The position numbers and the translations under genes are program-made. Of a stretch of DNA of 64,000 nucleotides, positions 53,747 to 63,338 are shown piece after piece. The stretch spans positions 186,001 through 250,000 of the forward strand of contig NZ_JAPFQA010000002.1 of NCBI RefSeq assembly GCF_027563465.1. The letters run 5' to 3'. Position 1 is the stretch's first letter; each line of letters begins with the position of its first letter. Source of the DNA: Mesorhizobium qingshengii (GTDB lineage Bacteria; Pseudomonadota; Alphaproteobacteria; Rhizobiales; Rhizobiaceae). The notes under the pieces are model-generated. The model was given only the letters and a program-made list of their open reading frames with translations, had not been told where the DNA came from and made no database searches.

Positions 53747-54058
53747 CTATGCCGACTTGTCGCCGACGCCCGTCTCAAAGACCGCCTCGCCGGAAACAGC
53801 ATCAGTAGGCCCACCATCCAATTGCTGCTGCAATGTGTGGCGGAACCTATCAAGATTGGCGATCATCTTAGGTCGGGCATCTGTCATATGCTGGAACGAG
53901 TCCCACTCTCCAATTGAGAAGAAGGTTCCATCTCCCGATTTGATGAGGGCCATCTTTCGCAATCCCGCGAAATTGCGCGGGGCGCTGCGGAACAGTTCGA
54001 CGAACTCGTCGTCAAGACCTGGCTTGACCCGGAAGCGGACGCTATTGAATGCCGTCAT
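53747..54058 (-). CDS. Antibiotic biosynthesis monooxygenase-fold small protein
   Basis: A 103-residue protein with the pattern of the ABM/dimeric ferredoxin-like family: N-terminal FNSVRFRVKPGLDDEFVELF, then MALIKSGDGTFFSIGEWDSF and a helix with HMTDARPKMIANLDRFR. Family members act as quinol or heme-degrading monooxygenases, or as unknowns. It stands alone between the LacI gene and the tRNA, with AT-richer sequence than its neighbours. Substrate unknown. Confidence 0.65.
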   Translation of the reverse strand: MTAFNSVRFRVKPGLDDEFVELFRSAPRNFAGLRKMALIKSGDGTFFSIGEWDSFQHMTDARPKMIANLDRFRHTLQQQLDGGPTDAVSGEAVFETGVGDKSA

Positions 54059-54228
54059 TGCATACTCCTCCGAAGGCCCTCAAACACGCGATGTCCAAAG
54101 GCACAAGGACCTCTATCGCTTTAGCTTAGTGTACAGGAAAATCCGAAGATTAGCTTAGGTGCCTTCCGTGGCCATTTGCCCAAGTCGCGTCTTACAACTC
54201 GCACCTCGGTATTGGGGAAGTGGAGAGT

Positions 54229-54305
<77 letters not shown>

Positions 54306-54463
54306 TTCCCGGAAATCCGGAAAACGAACCAGCCGGTGAACCGGCAAGTCACGGCTTCTTAGCGGAAGCCGGGGCAGGCTTCAACGGGCAATTGGAGATT
54401 GGCAGCGCCCCGTGGTGGAGGGTGGGTCGATCCTCTCACGGTGAGTGCTTGTCGTATACGGCG

Positions 54464-54560
54464 CTCCCCCTCTCCGTCTCGGCTTCGCCAAGCCACCTTG
54501 CGGGGCGAGCCACGGGTCCCGCCCGTCCTTCGGATCCCCCACTTTGGGGGCGAGGAACCC
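54464..54560. repeat. Palindromic repeat, type B copy 1
   Basis: Contains CCCTCTCCGTCTCGGCTTCG, CCAAGCCACC and ACTTTGGGGGCGAGGAA. The first block recurs in the element at 56789-56962. It lies in the 322-base space between tRNA-Arg and the DUF1003 gene and looks like a partial or rearranged copy. Confidence 0.65.
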
Positions 54561-54627
54561 AAGCTTTCCTGGGGCGCGCTTTGTGGCCGCAGCTCGCTTC
54601 TCCCATTCAACCTCGTATCACGCCAGC

Positions 54628-55554
54628 CTACTGCCCCGCCTCGCTCCGCACCGTGCGCCGCCGCCTCGGCGCGCGCTTTGGCTTCTTGGCGCCGGTCAGT
54701 TCGTGCATGGCGTCGAGCTGCATTTGCTGCATTTCGGCCAGCCGCGTCCATTGGCGCGAGATGAGGTAGTCGAGCTTTTCGTGCAAATGGCGCACTTCGA
54801 GCTCGGCCTTGAGGTTGACCCGGTAGTCGTTGAAGGAGCGCAGGCGGTCCTTGGTCTCCTGCCGCTTCTGGCTCATCATGATGATCGGCGCCTGGATGGC
54901 GGCAATGCAGGAGAGCAGCAGGTTGAGCAGGATGAAGGGATAGGGATCGAAGGCGGCGCTCATGCCTGCGATCAGGTTGATGCCTATCCACACCAGAAGC
55001 ACGCTTCCGAACGAAATCAGGAACCACCAGCTGCCGCCGAAGGCCGCCATGTTGTCGGAGACGCGGTCGGCGAAGGTCCTGTGCTCCTCGAACTCCTCCT
55101 CCGAGTTTTCGGAAATGGTGTCTTGCCTGGCAATGCTTTCGACCACCTGCCGGTCGAGCTCGGAGAATTCGCCGTGCTCCTGCTGCAGCAGCTCCTCCAT
55201 GTAGCGCATGCGGTACCGGCCGAGCTCGGCGCGGCTGATGCGGGCGCCGGCCGGCAGGTCCGGGTGATCGGCGCGGATGCGGTCGGCGAGGCTCGGGCGC
55301 AGATTGTCGATGCGCACCAGATCGCGCTTGCGGAATTTCCGGCCCGATATCGCCGATGGCTTCTTCTTGGGCTTGCCGCGTGACGCGCCTGGACCGGCCG
55401 GCTCCGAGTCCGGCACGTCAGGCACTTCGAGGTGCTCGTCCGAAATCTGATCCGCGTCGTGCTCCCCGATGGTGGGCGCCTCGAAATATTCGCCGCCACT
55501 GTCGTTCTGGTTGTCCGCCGCTTGCTGCTCGGGCGCCTTGGGGATGGTGCTCAT
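54628..55554 (-). CDS. DUF1003 family membrane protein
   Basis: A 308-residue protein. After an acidic N-terminal region (to about residue 70) comes a basic stretch, then the DUF1003 domain with two transmembrane segments near residues 172-195 (WWFLISFGSVLLVWIGINLI) and 202-222 (PYPFILLNLLLSCIAAIQAP), followed by IIMMSQKRQETKDRLRS, a hallmark of the family. The C-terminus is basic (KKPKRAPRRRRTVRSEAGQ). The start at 55552-55554 is chosen over an upstream extension without features. Function is unknown. Confidence 0.85.
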   Translation of the reverse strand: MSTIPKAPEQQAADNQNDSGGEYFEAPTIGEHDADQISDEHLEVPDVPDSEPAGPGASRGKPKKKPSAISGRKFRKRDLVRIDNLRPSLADRIRADHPDLPAGARISRAELGRYRMRYMEELLQQEHGEFSELDRQVVESIARQDTISENSEEEFEEHRTFADRVSDNMAAFGGSWWFLISFGSVLLVWIGINLIAGMSAAFDPYPFILLNLLLSCIAAIQAPIIMMSQKRQETKDRLRSFNDYRVNLKAELEVRHLHEKLDYLISRQWTRLAEMQQMQLDAMHELTGAKKPKRAPRRRRTVRSEAGQ

Positions 55555-55775
55555 GGTGCGGGCTCCTGCTGTCGCGTTGCGAAGAACGATAAGCAGAGGT
55601 GGCGGCGCATAGCCAGCGCGACAGCGGACTTCGCATGCCGGGACAAGCAATTTTGATCAACCGGAGGGGCGACGCTCTGGCTGCTGGCAGCGACAGCGAT
55701 CCGCAGCCCTTCGCAGGGCTCAGGGCGGTGGATCATCAGAGACATTCGAGATTGGCCGAAGCCTCCCCGGCCCCC

Positions 55776-56690
55776 TTACTGCTGTTCCGCGAACATCAGC
55801 CTGGTCTTGCTGGCATCCGTGGTCGGCGACAGGCTGCGCTGGATCAGCGCCTCGACATGGTCGTTGCGCTGGCGCGCGCTGTCGGCGCCCATCACCACCA
55901 CGATCAGCTGGCGGCCGTCTGCGTCGTAGGAGGTGACGATGTTGAAGCCGGAGGCCCTGATGTAGCCGGTCTTGATGCCGTCGACGCCGCGCACGCGGCC
56001 GAGCATGTCATTGTGGCCGCGCACGAGCTTGCCGCGGAACATGAAATCGCTTTCGGAGAAATAGTGGAACTGCTGGGGAAATCGGGAATGCAACGCCATG
56101 CCGAGCACCGCCATGTCGCGCGCCGTCGTCATCTGGCCATCGTCGGGCAGGCCCGACGCGTTGCGGAAGGTGGTGCTGGTCATGCCGAGCTGGCGCGCCT
56201 TGGCGGTCATCATGCCGGCGAACTGATCCTCCGAGCCGCCGAGATATTCACCGACCGCCACCGCCACGTCATTGGCCGATTTGACGACGATGGCGCGGAT
56301 CGCCGAATCGACGTCGATGGTCTCGCCGCGCCGGAAGCGCATCTTGGTCGGCGGCTGCGAGGCGGCATGGTCCGAAACCGGGATCTGCGTCTGCTTGGTG
56401 ACACGGCCGCCCTCCATCGCCTCGAACAGGAGATAGAGCGTCATCATCTTGGTCAGCGACGCCGGATAGCGCTGCGCCGTCGAGTTGACCTCGAACAGCT
56501 GCTTGCCGGTCTTGCCGTCGACGACGATCGCGGCATATTTCTGCGGCGGCGCCGGCACCGCCAGCACGGCATCCGGCGGCGTCGTGGTCGTGCAGGCGGC
56601 AAGCAGAAGCAACAGGCCGAGGGCCGCGACAAGTCTCTGGATGAGCGGAAGGGGACGCGGGTTGGACAAGGGCAAGTCTGTTCGGGTCAA
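55776..56690 (-). CDS. D-alanyl-D-alanine carboxypeptidase (lipoprotein, penicillin-binding protein family)
   Basis: Serine peptidase S11 family enzyme that trims peptidoglycan stem peptides. The 304-residue protein has the SxxK site (SLTK, near residue 79), SxN (SAND, near residue 139) and KTG (GIKTGYI, near residue 240). The N-terminus has a hydrophobic segment ending LLLAACTTT, a lipobox with Cys near residue 33, so it is probably an outer-leaflet or periplasmic lipoprotein. It lacks a clear C-terminal amphipathic anchor, fitting lipid anchoring at the N-terminus. Confidence 0.9.
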   Translation of the reverse strand: MTRTDLPLSNPRPLPLIQRLVAALGLLLLLAACTTTTPPDAVLAVPAPPQKYAAIVVDGKTGKQLFEVNSTAQRYPASLTKMMTLYLLFEAMEGGRVTKQTQIPVSDHAASQPPTKMRFRRGETIDVDSAIRAIVVKSANDVAVAVGEYLGGSEDQFAGMMTAKARQLGMTSTTFRNASGLPDDGQMTTARDMAVLGMALHSRFPQQFHYFSESDFMFRGKLVRGHNDMLGRVRGVDGIKTGYIRASGFNIVTSYDADGRQLIVVVMGADSARQRNDHVEALIQRSLSPTTDASKTRLMFAEQQ

Positions 56691-56788
56691 GCTGTTGCTG
56701 AGATGAGGCGAAGCTAACGTAACCCGCCAGCTGCGTCCATTTGGTTAATGACGGTCATACCCAGGAATGTCGAGGCTTCGCAAGCTTG

Positions 56789-56962
56789 GGTTCCTCGCCC
56801 TCGCGGAGCGGGGGAGAGGTGGCCGCGAAGCGGCCGGAGAGCGGGATTTCGTAAGACGCGGCCCTCGCGATTGGATCGCTAACCGGCACGGCCGGCGCCG
56901 TTCCCCTCTCCGTCTCGGCTTCGCCGAGCCACCTCTCCCCACATTCGTGGGGGCGAGGAAAA
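56789..56962. repeat. Palindromic repeat, type B copy 2
   Basis: Inverted ends GGTTCCTCGCCC and GGGGCGAGGAAA enclose smaller dyads, including CGGAGCGGGGGAGAGG/CCTCTCC-type arms and CCGTCTCGGCTTCGCCGAGC. It lies in the 376-base gap 56691-57066. Shares blocks with 54464-54560. Confidence 0.75.
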
Positions 56963-57066
56963 GCCTGCAGGCCCGCCCCTAAATCGCCTGTTTCCTGTCT
57001 CTCCTTGCCAAAGCCGCGTTTCCCGTGGGAAGGGGCGCAGCATTGGCTGGCTTGGGGGACTGGGGA

Positions 57067-58881
57067 ATGGCGGACATCGGGGTTGGCGGCGCTGCGCCGT
57101 CGCTTATCAAGGCATCACTCAGCCGCACCGGCAAATGGGCCGGCGGCGTCGCTTTCGTCAGTGGTGCCGTTTCCGACGTGCTCAATCCGCTGGCGCCTTT
57201 CGCCGCCTATATCGCGCTGGTCGCCTCGGTGGCGGCGGTCATCATCGCCATTGCAATCGTGCTGCGGCTGGTGCTGGCGGCCAAGGCATTGCCGGCGCTG
57301 GTGTTCGCCACCAGCGCGGCAGCCGTCGCCGGCGGCGTCTATGCCGTGCAGCAGGAGACCAATTCGCAGAACGGGGTGATCGCCAGCCTGGTGCCTGTCG
57401 TGGCCGGGCTGCAGCAGTCGATGGGCATCGTCTCGGCCAAGGTGGCCAGGATCGAGCAGACGGTCACGCAAACGCAGAAGACGGTCGAACAGGTCAAGCA
57501 GTCGACCGACACCGTGGCGAAGAAGACCGACGAGATCGCCTCCACGCAGCAGCGGCAGACGCAGCAGGGAGCCGAGACGCAAAAGACCGTCGAGGCGGTC
57601 AAGCAGACCACCGAGACGCTGGCCGCCGGCCAGGCGCGGCAGCAGGCCCAGACCGAGAAGCTGCAGGCGACCACCGAGCAGATCGCGGCCTCGATCGACA
57701 CCATCGCCAAGGGGTTTGCCGCCCTTGCCGCGCAGGGCGGGGCCATCGCCGAGCCGAAGCGGCCGGACGAGTTCTACCACAATGCCCGCGTCTACGAATT
57801 GTCGGGCGACATGCTCAATGCGCGGCGCTCCTATCTCGCCTTTGCCGGCTTCGATGTCGACGCCATCGACCCCTATACGCGCTTTGCCACGCTGCTTCGG
57901 GTGCAGGACGGCAAGGCCGGCGCCCGCGAGGTGTTCGGTGCGCTGGCCGACAAGGGCAAGGCGCTGTCGATCAAGCTTGTGCATATCCTGCAGTTCGACG
58001 ACGCCCAGCGCCCCGACAAGCTCAACGCCTTCATCGCGGCCAATCCGGATTTCGCGCCGGCCTATTTCCTGCTGGCGCAGGAGTTTTCCGAGGATCGCCT
58101 CGGCGCCCAGACGCTGGCCGACAAGCGCAACGAGGCCAAGGCGCTGACCAAGTTCGCTTCCTACGAGAAGGATGGCGGTCTGCTCAAATATTTCGTCGAC
58201 CAGACCCAGCTCGCCGACTGGCTGGACCGCGGCCATAGCCGGCTGGCAGCGCTTGGCGACGTGCTCGATCCCGCCCGCTTCGTGCCTTCGCTGACACCGA
58301 TGCGCTCGAACCAGGGCTGGTCGATGACCATCTCGCTGCCGGAGCCGGCGACTGGCATTTCCTGGCGCATGGGCGATAGCGGGCCGTTCACCGACACCGG
58401 CTTCCTGGCGATGAACGACCAGGCGACCGGCAAGCCGGTGCCCAATCCGAGCTTCGAGTTGCCCGACAGCACGCAGGCCGGCACCATCGCCATCAAATAT
58501 CTCGACATCAGGGGCCGCGAGACCGGCCCGTTCGACATCCGTTTCGACCCCGAGACCGCCCTTCAGCAAGGCAACAAGCAGATCCTCGACCAGTTCTGGA
58601 CGTCGTGGATCGCCTTCGACGCCAGCGGCAATCACGGCCTGGTCTATTTCACCCAGATGCTGTCCTATCGCTGCGCCATCAAGGAGGTGCACTACGGCCT
58701 GAACGGCGCGGCGCTCGACAGGGCGATCAAGATGCCGGCTTGCGACAAGAAGGACCCCTACGCCATCCCTTACGACTACCAGCCCTATTTCAAGGTCGCC
58801 GACAGCGTGAAGTCGATGTCGGTGCAGGTCACCTATACCGATGGGACAAAATCGCCGGTGCGGGAATACAAGCGGCAGTAG
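57067..58881 (+). CDS. Large coiled-coil membrane protein of unknown function
   Basis: A 604-residue protein. Two hydrophobic segments near residues 40-75 (AYIALVASVAAVIIAIAIVL, then ALPALVFATSAAAVAGGVYA) are followed by a long Gln/Thr/Lys-rich coiled coil (about 105-240) built of repeats such as QTQKTVEQVKQSTDTVAKKT. Next comes a helical region like tetratricopeptide repeats (EFYHNARVYELSGDMLNARR), then a C-terminal beta-rich part (about 400-600). A cell-envelope scaffold is possible. The ATG at 57067 is chosen; a GTG at 57025 is possible. No family was recognised. Confidence 0.7.
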   Translation: MADIGVGGAAPSLIKASLSRTGKWAGGVAFVSGAVSDVLNPLAPFAAYIALVASVAAVIIAIAIVLRLVLAAKALPALVFATSAAAVAGGVYAVQQETNSQNGVIASLVPVVAGLQQSMGIVSAKVARIEQTVTQTQKTVEQVKQSTDTVAKKTDEIASTQQRQTQQGAETQKTVEAVKQTTETLAAGQARQQAQTEKLQATTEQIAASIDTIAKGFAALAAQGGAIAEPKRPDEFYHNARVYELSGDMLNARRSYLAFAGFDVDAIDPYTRFATLLRVQDGKAGAREVFGALADKGKALSIKLVHILQFDDAQRPDKLNAFIAANPDFAPAYFLLAQEFSEDRLGAQTLADKRNEAKALTKFASYEKDGGLLKYFVDQTQLADWLDRGHSRLAALGDVLDPARFVPSLTPMRSNQGWSMTISLPEPATGISWRMGDSGPFTDTGFLAMNDQATGKPVPNPSFELPDSTQAGTIAIKYLDIRGRETGPFDIRFDPETALQQGNKQILDQFWTSWIAFDASGNHGLVYFTQMLSYRCAIKEVHYGLNGAALDRAIKMPACDKKDPYAIPYDYQPYFKVADSVKSMSVQVTYTDGTKSPVREYKRQ

Positions 58882-58976
58882 GCGCAGCCACCCTTGATGC
58901 AAAATGCCCGTTGTGATGCTTGCGCAATCCACGCCGAAAAGGTTCTGTCTGCACCTTCGGATTCGGTGAGAGCGCA

Positions 58977-60071
58977 ATGACCATCAGCACGATCAAGGCA
59001 AAAGGCATTTCGGTTTCGGTCGATCTCACGGTCGGCCACCTCGCCGACATGGTCATCGACAGGGACGGGCGCCAGCTCAAGCCACTGCACCGCGCGCCGT
59101 GGGTTGACGCGCCCGAGACATTGCCGAAAGACCTGCCGCAAGGCACCGTGCGGCTGTCCGGCGACTTCCTCTGCGCGCCGTTTTCACGCAGCGATGTCGA
59201 GGACGCTCCGCTGCATGGCTGGCCGGCCAACAGCGCCTGGGATGTGGTCGACAGCGCCGCGACGGTGGATGGCTGGCGGGCGGTGTTCCGGCTGCGGCAC
59301 AAGGTGATGGGCGCCAGCGTCGACAAGATCCTCACTTTGCGCGACGACCATCCCTTTCTCTATCAGGAGCATGTGTTTTCCGGTGGCCATGGCGCCATTT
59401 CCGTCGCGCACCATCCGATGACGGCGATGACGAATGGCGGCAGGCTGGCCTTTTCACCGAAGCGGTTCGCCGCGACGCTGGACGACCCGCTGGAGCCGGA
59501 TCCCGCACGCGGCCGCTTCATGCTGGCCTATCCGGCGCGCTCCGCCGATCTCAGCCGTTTTCCCGCCGCCGGCGGCGGCACGCTCGACCTGGCGGAGTAC
59601 CGCATGGATGATCGGCGCGAGGATTTCATCACGCTGGTCGAGGCCGATCATGGCGGGCCGGGCTGGACCGCGCTGGCGCGCCAGGCCGAAGAGGACCTGG
59701 TGCTGGTGCTGAAGAACCCGGCCGAACTGCCGATCACCATGCTGTGGTTCAGCAATGGCGGCCGCGACTACGCGCCCTGGAGCGGCCGCCATCGCGGCGT
59801 GCTCGGCATCGAGGACGGGCGCGCCGCCGTCGGCCACGCCGCCTCGATCGGCGACAACTGGCTGAAGCGCGAAGGGGTGGCGACCGCGTTTGCGCTGGGC
59901 CGCGGCGTTTCCTTTCGCCATGTTATTGGCGCCATGCCTTTATCCGGCGGCGAGCCGCCGCAGGGGGTCACGACGGCAAACGGCCGCATGCGGCTGGCGG
60001 CCGGGGGCTGGACCCGGGAGGTTCCCTTCGACAGCGGTTTCCTGCGCATCGGCCAGCCAGCGGCCTCATAG
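58977..60071 (+). CDS. Aldose 1-epimerase family protein
   Basis: A 364-residue protein of the galactose mutarotase-like fold. Family pattern includes GDFLCAPFSRSDVEDAPLHG near residue 75 and HGWPANSAWDV, HHPMTAMTNGGRLAFSP and NPAELPITMLWFSNGGRDYA. The His in APLHGWPANSAW is the likely catalytic position. The start at 58977 is chosen because upstream sequence lacks family similarity. Sugar substrate unknown. It is followed by a sugar-kinase-like gene, suggesting a shared role in sugar metabolism. Confidence 0.75.
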   Translation: MTISTIKAKGISVSVDLTVGHLADMVIDRDGRQLKPLHRAPWVDAPETLPKDLPQGTVRLSGDFLCAPFSRSDVEDAPLHGWPANSAWDVVDSAATVDGWRAVFRLRHKVMGASVDKILTLRDDHPFLYQEHVFSGGHGAISVAHHPMTAMTNGGRLAFSPKRFAATLDDPLEPDPARGRFMLAYPARSADLSRFPAAGGGTLDLAEYRMDDRREDFITLVEADHGGPGWTALARQAEEDLVLVLKNPAELPITMLWFSNGGRDYAPWSGRHRGVLGIEDGRAAVGHAASIGDNWLKREGVATAFALGRGVSFRHVIGAMPLSGGEPPQGVTTANGRMRLAAGGWTREVPFDSGFLRIGQPAAS

Positions 60072-60181
60072 GCGGGATTGCGCGATCGTAGGATTTGAAA
60101 TTTTCGGCAACTGCCGCCAAGATGTGGCCGAAATCATCATGCGGAACGTGGTGGATTTGAAGCTCCGCCAGAGAGGCTCTC

Positions 60182-60802
60182 ATGTCCGAAATCGCCCATC
60201 TCGCCGCCACCATCTTCAAGCGTGCCGGCAAGGCACAACGCTTCATCGTCGCGATCGCCGGCCCGCCGGGAGCGGGCAAGTCGACACTGTCGGCGAGCCT
60301 GCGCGATCTGCTGCCCGAGGGTGCCGTGGAAGTCGTGCCCATGGACGGCTTCCATTATGACGATGCCGTGCTCGACCGGCGTGGCCTGCGCGCGCGAAAG
60401 GGCGCGCCGGAAACCTTCGATTTCGCCGGCTTCGAGACCCTGCTGAAGCGCATCCGCGCCGGCGAACCCGATATCGCCATCCCGGTCTTCGACCGCAGCA
60501 TGGAACTGTCGCGCGCCGCCGCCGCGATCATCGGCGCGGAGACCAAGTTCATCCTGGTCGAAGGCAACTACCTGCTGCTCGACGAGGAGCCGTGGTCGCG
60601 GCTGGCGCCGCTGTTCGATTTCTCGATCTTTGTCGACGTGCCGCGCGCCGAACTCGAGCGCCGCCTGATCGAGCGCTGGCACGGCCATGGCCGGTCCGAC
60701 GCCGATGCGCGCGCCTGGATCGCCTCCAACGACATGCCCAACATCGACCGCGTGCTTGCCCGCCGCCGGGCCGCCGACCTCGTGGTCGGCGATTCCGCTT
60801 GA
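60182..60802 (+). CDS. P-loop sugar kinase-like protein (phosphoribulokinase/uridine kinase family)
   Basis: A 206-residue kinase of the PRK/uridine-kinase superfamily. Walker A GPPGAGKSTLSASLRD near residue 28, VPMDGFHYDDAVLDRRG near residue 53 and FILVEGNYLLLDEEPW near residue 122 are characteristic. Proteins of this type include the FrcK kinase of fructose transport operons and nucleoside or pantothenate kinases. It lies 110 bases after the epimerase gene. The substrate is not known. Confidence 0.8.
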   Translation: MSEIAHLAATIFKRAGKAQRFIVAIAGPPGAGKSTLSASLRDLLPEGAVEVVPMDGFHYDDAVLDRRGLRARKGAPETFDFAGFETLLKRIRAGEPDIAIPVFDRSMELSRAAAAIIGAETKFILVEGNYLLLDEEPWSRLAPLFDFSIFVDVPRAELERRLIERWHGHGRSDADARAWIASNDMPNIDRVLARRRAADLVVGDSA

Positions 60803-60887
60803 TCCTACGGATTCTTCGAGGGGAACCTTAAGACTTTCAGGCCGTTATCGCCGACGAGGCACTTTCGCCAAAAAAGGATTCCGTCCG

Positions 60888-61238
60888 ATGGCACAAAAGG
60901 CAAGAAAGTCCGCGCCCGCCAAGGGCAAGGCAACCCAATCGAAGGCCGGCGCCGGCCCCGCTATCGCCGAACGCTCCAAGGATGCGGCAAAACCCGCTTT
61001 CGGCAAGGCGGCGCCAAGAAAAGTGGTGCCGGACGCAGCGAAGGCCACCGCCAAGGCCGCGAAGCCGAAGAAGCCGGCAAACGCTAACGACTCGTTGGCG
61101 GGCAGCGCCATGCGCACGGCCAAGGCGACGGCCAATGTGGCTGCCGGTGCCGTGGTGATCGCGGCCAGGGGCGCTGCATCGCTTGCGGCTTCCGTCATGG
61201 GCAAGGGCGGCTCGAAAGCCAAGGCGAAGGCCAAGTAG
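60888..61238 (+). CDS. Lys/Ala-rich basic protein (histone H1-like)
   Basis: A 116-residue low-complexity protein made mostly of Ala and Lys, with repeats such as KATAKAAKPKKPANAN. A hydrophobic Ala/Val stretch (NVAAGAVVIAARGAASLAAS) near residue 85 is followed by a basic tail, GSKAKAKAK. It may bind nucleic acid or be a small structural membrane-associated protein. The ATG at 60888 has AAAAAAGGA in front. Similar proteins occur in Rhizobiales without known function. Confidence 0.7.
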   Translation: MAQKARKSAPAKGKATQSKAGAGPAIAERSKDAAKPAFGKAAPRKVVPDAAKATAKAAKPKKPANANDSLAGSAMRTAKATANVAAGAVVIAARGAASLAASVMGKGGSKAKAKAK

Positions 61239-61261
61239 CCAGAACCGCGTTTTCCGGCAAC

Positions 61262-61972
61262 CTACACCTTAGCCCTCGCCGGAATCGTGAGACCTTTCTG
61301 CACCGCCGGCCGCGCCAGGCCACGCTCCAGCCACGCCGCCACATTGGCGAAATCATCGAAGCCGACGAGTTCGCGCGCTTCGTAGAAGCCGATCAGGTTG
61401 CGCACCCAGCCGAGCAGCGAGATGTCGGCGATGGTGTAGTCATTGCCCATGATCCATTTGCGCCCCTTCAGCCTGTCGTCGAGCACGCCGAGCAGCCGTC
61501 GCGATTCATCGCGATAGCGCTCCAGCGGGCGCTTGTCGGCGATCTCACGCCCGGCGAATTTGTGGAAAAAGCCGAGCTGGCCGAACATCGGCCCGACCGA
61601 GGCCATCTGGAAGAACACCCACTGGATCGTCTCGTAGCGCCGCGCCGCGTCCGCCGGGATGAGCAGGCCGGTCTTTTCGGCGAGATAGAGCAGGATGGCG
61701 CCGGATTCGAACAGGCCGATCGGCTTGCCGTCCGGGCCGTTCGGATCGATGATCGCCGGTATCTTGCCATTGGGATTGAGCGACAGGAATTCCGGCGTCC
61801 AGCTCTCGTCCTTGCTGATGTTGATCAGATGCGGCTCGTAGGGCAGGCCGAGTTCCTCCAGGGCAATCGATATCTTCACGCCGTTCGGCGTTGTCGCCGA
61901 ATAGAGCTGGATCTGGTCAGGATGCTTGGCCGGCCAGCGTGTTGCGATCGGAAAGGCGGACAGGTCGGCCAT
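61262..61972 (-). CDS. Glutathione S-transferase family protein (YfcG/Nu-class-like)
   Basis: A 236-residue protein with an N-terminal thioredoxin-fold domain (IQLYSATTPNGVKISIALEE; LSLNPNGKIPAIIDP; ESGAILLYLAEK) and a C-terminal helical domain (about 100-230). The pattern TTPNGVK and the Asn-Pro-Asn-Gly-Lys-Ile-Pro element match the YfcG/Ure2-type disulfide-bond oxidoreductases. The gene is alone on its strand, with about 150 bases of its own promoter region before the acyl genes. Confidence 0.88.
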   Translation of the reverse strand: MADLSAFPIATRWPAKHPDQIQLYSATTPNGVKISIALEELGLPYEPHLINISKDESWTPEFLSLNPNGKIPAIIDPNGPDGKPIGLFESGAILLYLAEKTGLLIPADAARRYETIQWVFFQMASVGPMFGQLGFFHKFAGREIADKRPLERYRDESRRLLGVLDDRLKGRKWIMGNDYTIADISLLGWVRNLIGFYEARELVGFDDFANVAAWLERGLARPAVQKGLTIPARAKV

Positions 61973-62124
61973 GGCAAACTCCTGGATGGGGGGTGCGTCG
62001 AGAGGCGCGGTTTTGCGGGGGCGGCCAAGGATTTAGGCGCGCGACGCGGCATGATCAATATGGCGGCGACAGTTTCACCGTGCACGGATGGTCAACGGAA
62101 CGGACGGCGCGGGACGGTCCGGAA

Positions 62125-63333
62125 TCAGACCGCCTTGAACGCCAGCACCGCATTGGTGCCGCCGAAAGCGAAGCCATTGCTGATCGCCGTGCGCACCTTG
62201 CGTTCACGTGCCACGTTCGGCGTGACATCGAGGTCGCAATCGGGGTCGGCCTCGCGAAAATTGGCCGTTGGGGGCACGATGCCCTCGCGGATCGCCATGA
62301 CACAGGCGATCATCTCCAGCGCGCCCGATGCGCCAAGGCAGTGGGCATGCATCGATTTGGTCGATGACACCGACAGCTTGTAGGCGGCGTCGCCAAAGAC
62401 GCGCTTGATCGCCGCCGTCTCGATCTGGTCGTTGGCCTTGGTGCCGGTGCCGTGGGCATTGAGATAGTCGACATCCTCGGGATTGAGCCCAGCGTCGGCC
62501 AGGCAGGCGCGCATGGCGGCCGTTGGTCCTTCGATGGTCGGCGCGACGATGTCGGACGCGTCGGCGGAAAGGCCGGCGCCCGCAATTTCAGCAAGAATGG
62601 TGGCACCGCGCGCCATGGCATGCTCGTAGCTCTCCAGCACCGCCATGCCAGCACCTTCGCCAAGCGACAGGCCCTGGCGGTCGGCCGAGAATGGCCGGCA
62701 CGTATCCGGGGCCAGCACCCGCAGCGCTTCCCAGCCTTTCAAAATACCCCAGACCAGCGGTGCATCGGTGCCGCCGGCGACCATCACATCGGCGCGGCCG
62801 AGCCTGATCTGGTCGACCGCCGAGGCGATGGCATGGTTGGATGATGAGCAGGCCGATGTGACCCCGAAGACCGGACCGCGCAGACCGAGATTGATGCTGA
62901 CCTGGCCGGAGGCCGCACTCGGCATCACTTTCGGCACGGTGAAGATGCCGGCGCGGTTCTTCCCCTCGATCAGGATGGCGCGATAGTTCTCCTCGATCGC
63001 TTCCCAGCCGCAGACGCCGACGCCGACGACGGTGCCCATGCGATAGGTGGTGGCTTCATCCGCAACCAGGCCGGACTGCTGCAATGCCTCTCTGGCCGCG
63101 ATCACCGCCAGCAGGCTGAAGCGGTCCATCGACACCAATTGCCTGCGATCTATGCCGTGATCAGGAAGCGCCTTGATTTCGCAGCCGACCTTGACCTTGA
63201 GATCATGCAGCTGCGGACTGCTGATCGCGCCGATGGCCGAGCGGCCGGCACGCATTTCGTTCCAGATCGCGGCTGCGTTGGTGCCGAGCCCGCAAATGCC
63301 GCCCATGCCGGTGATGACGACGCGCTTATGCAT
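62125..63333 (-). CDS. Beta-ketoacyl-ACP synthase, NodE-like
   Basis: A 402-residue condensing enzyme of the FabF family. Active-site Cys in [18 protein letters not shown] near residue 165, His in [15 protein letters not shown] near residue 300 and His in [10 protein letters not shown] near residue 335 are present. N-terminus ([20 protein letters not shown]) and many other segments match NodE, the ketosynthase that helps make the special fatty acyl chains of rhizobial Nod factors, and it pairs with a NodF-like carrier. No nod box is seen, so it is probably a chromosomal paralogue with another acyl target. Confidence 0.82.
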   Translation of the reverse strand: MHKRVVITGMGGICGLGTNAAAIWNEMRAGRSAIGAISSPQLHDLKVKVGCEIKALPDHGIDRRQLVSMDRFSLLAVIAAREALQQSGLVADEATTYRMGTVVGVGVCGWEAIEENYRAILIEGKNRAGIFTVPKVMPSAASGQVSINLGLRGPVFGVTSACSSSNHAIASAVDQIRLGRADVMVAGGTDAPLVWGILKGWEALRVLAPDTCRPFSADRQGLSLGEGAGMAVLESYEHAMARGATILAEIAGAGLSADASDIVAPTIEGPTAAMRACLADAGLNPEDVDYLNAHGTGTKANDQIETAAIKRVFGDAAYKLSVSSTKSMHAHCLGASGALEMIACVMAIREGIVPPTANFREADPDCDLDVTPNVARERKVRTAISNGFAFGGTNAVLAFKAV

Positions 63334-63338
63334 TCAGT

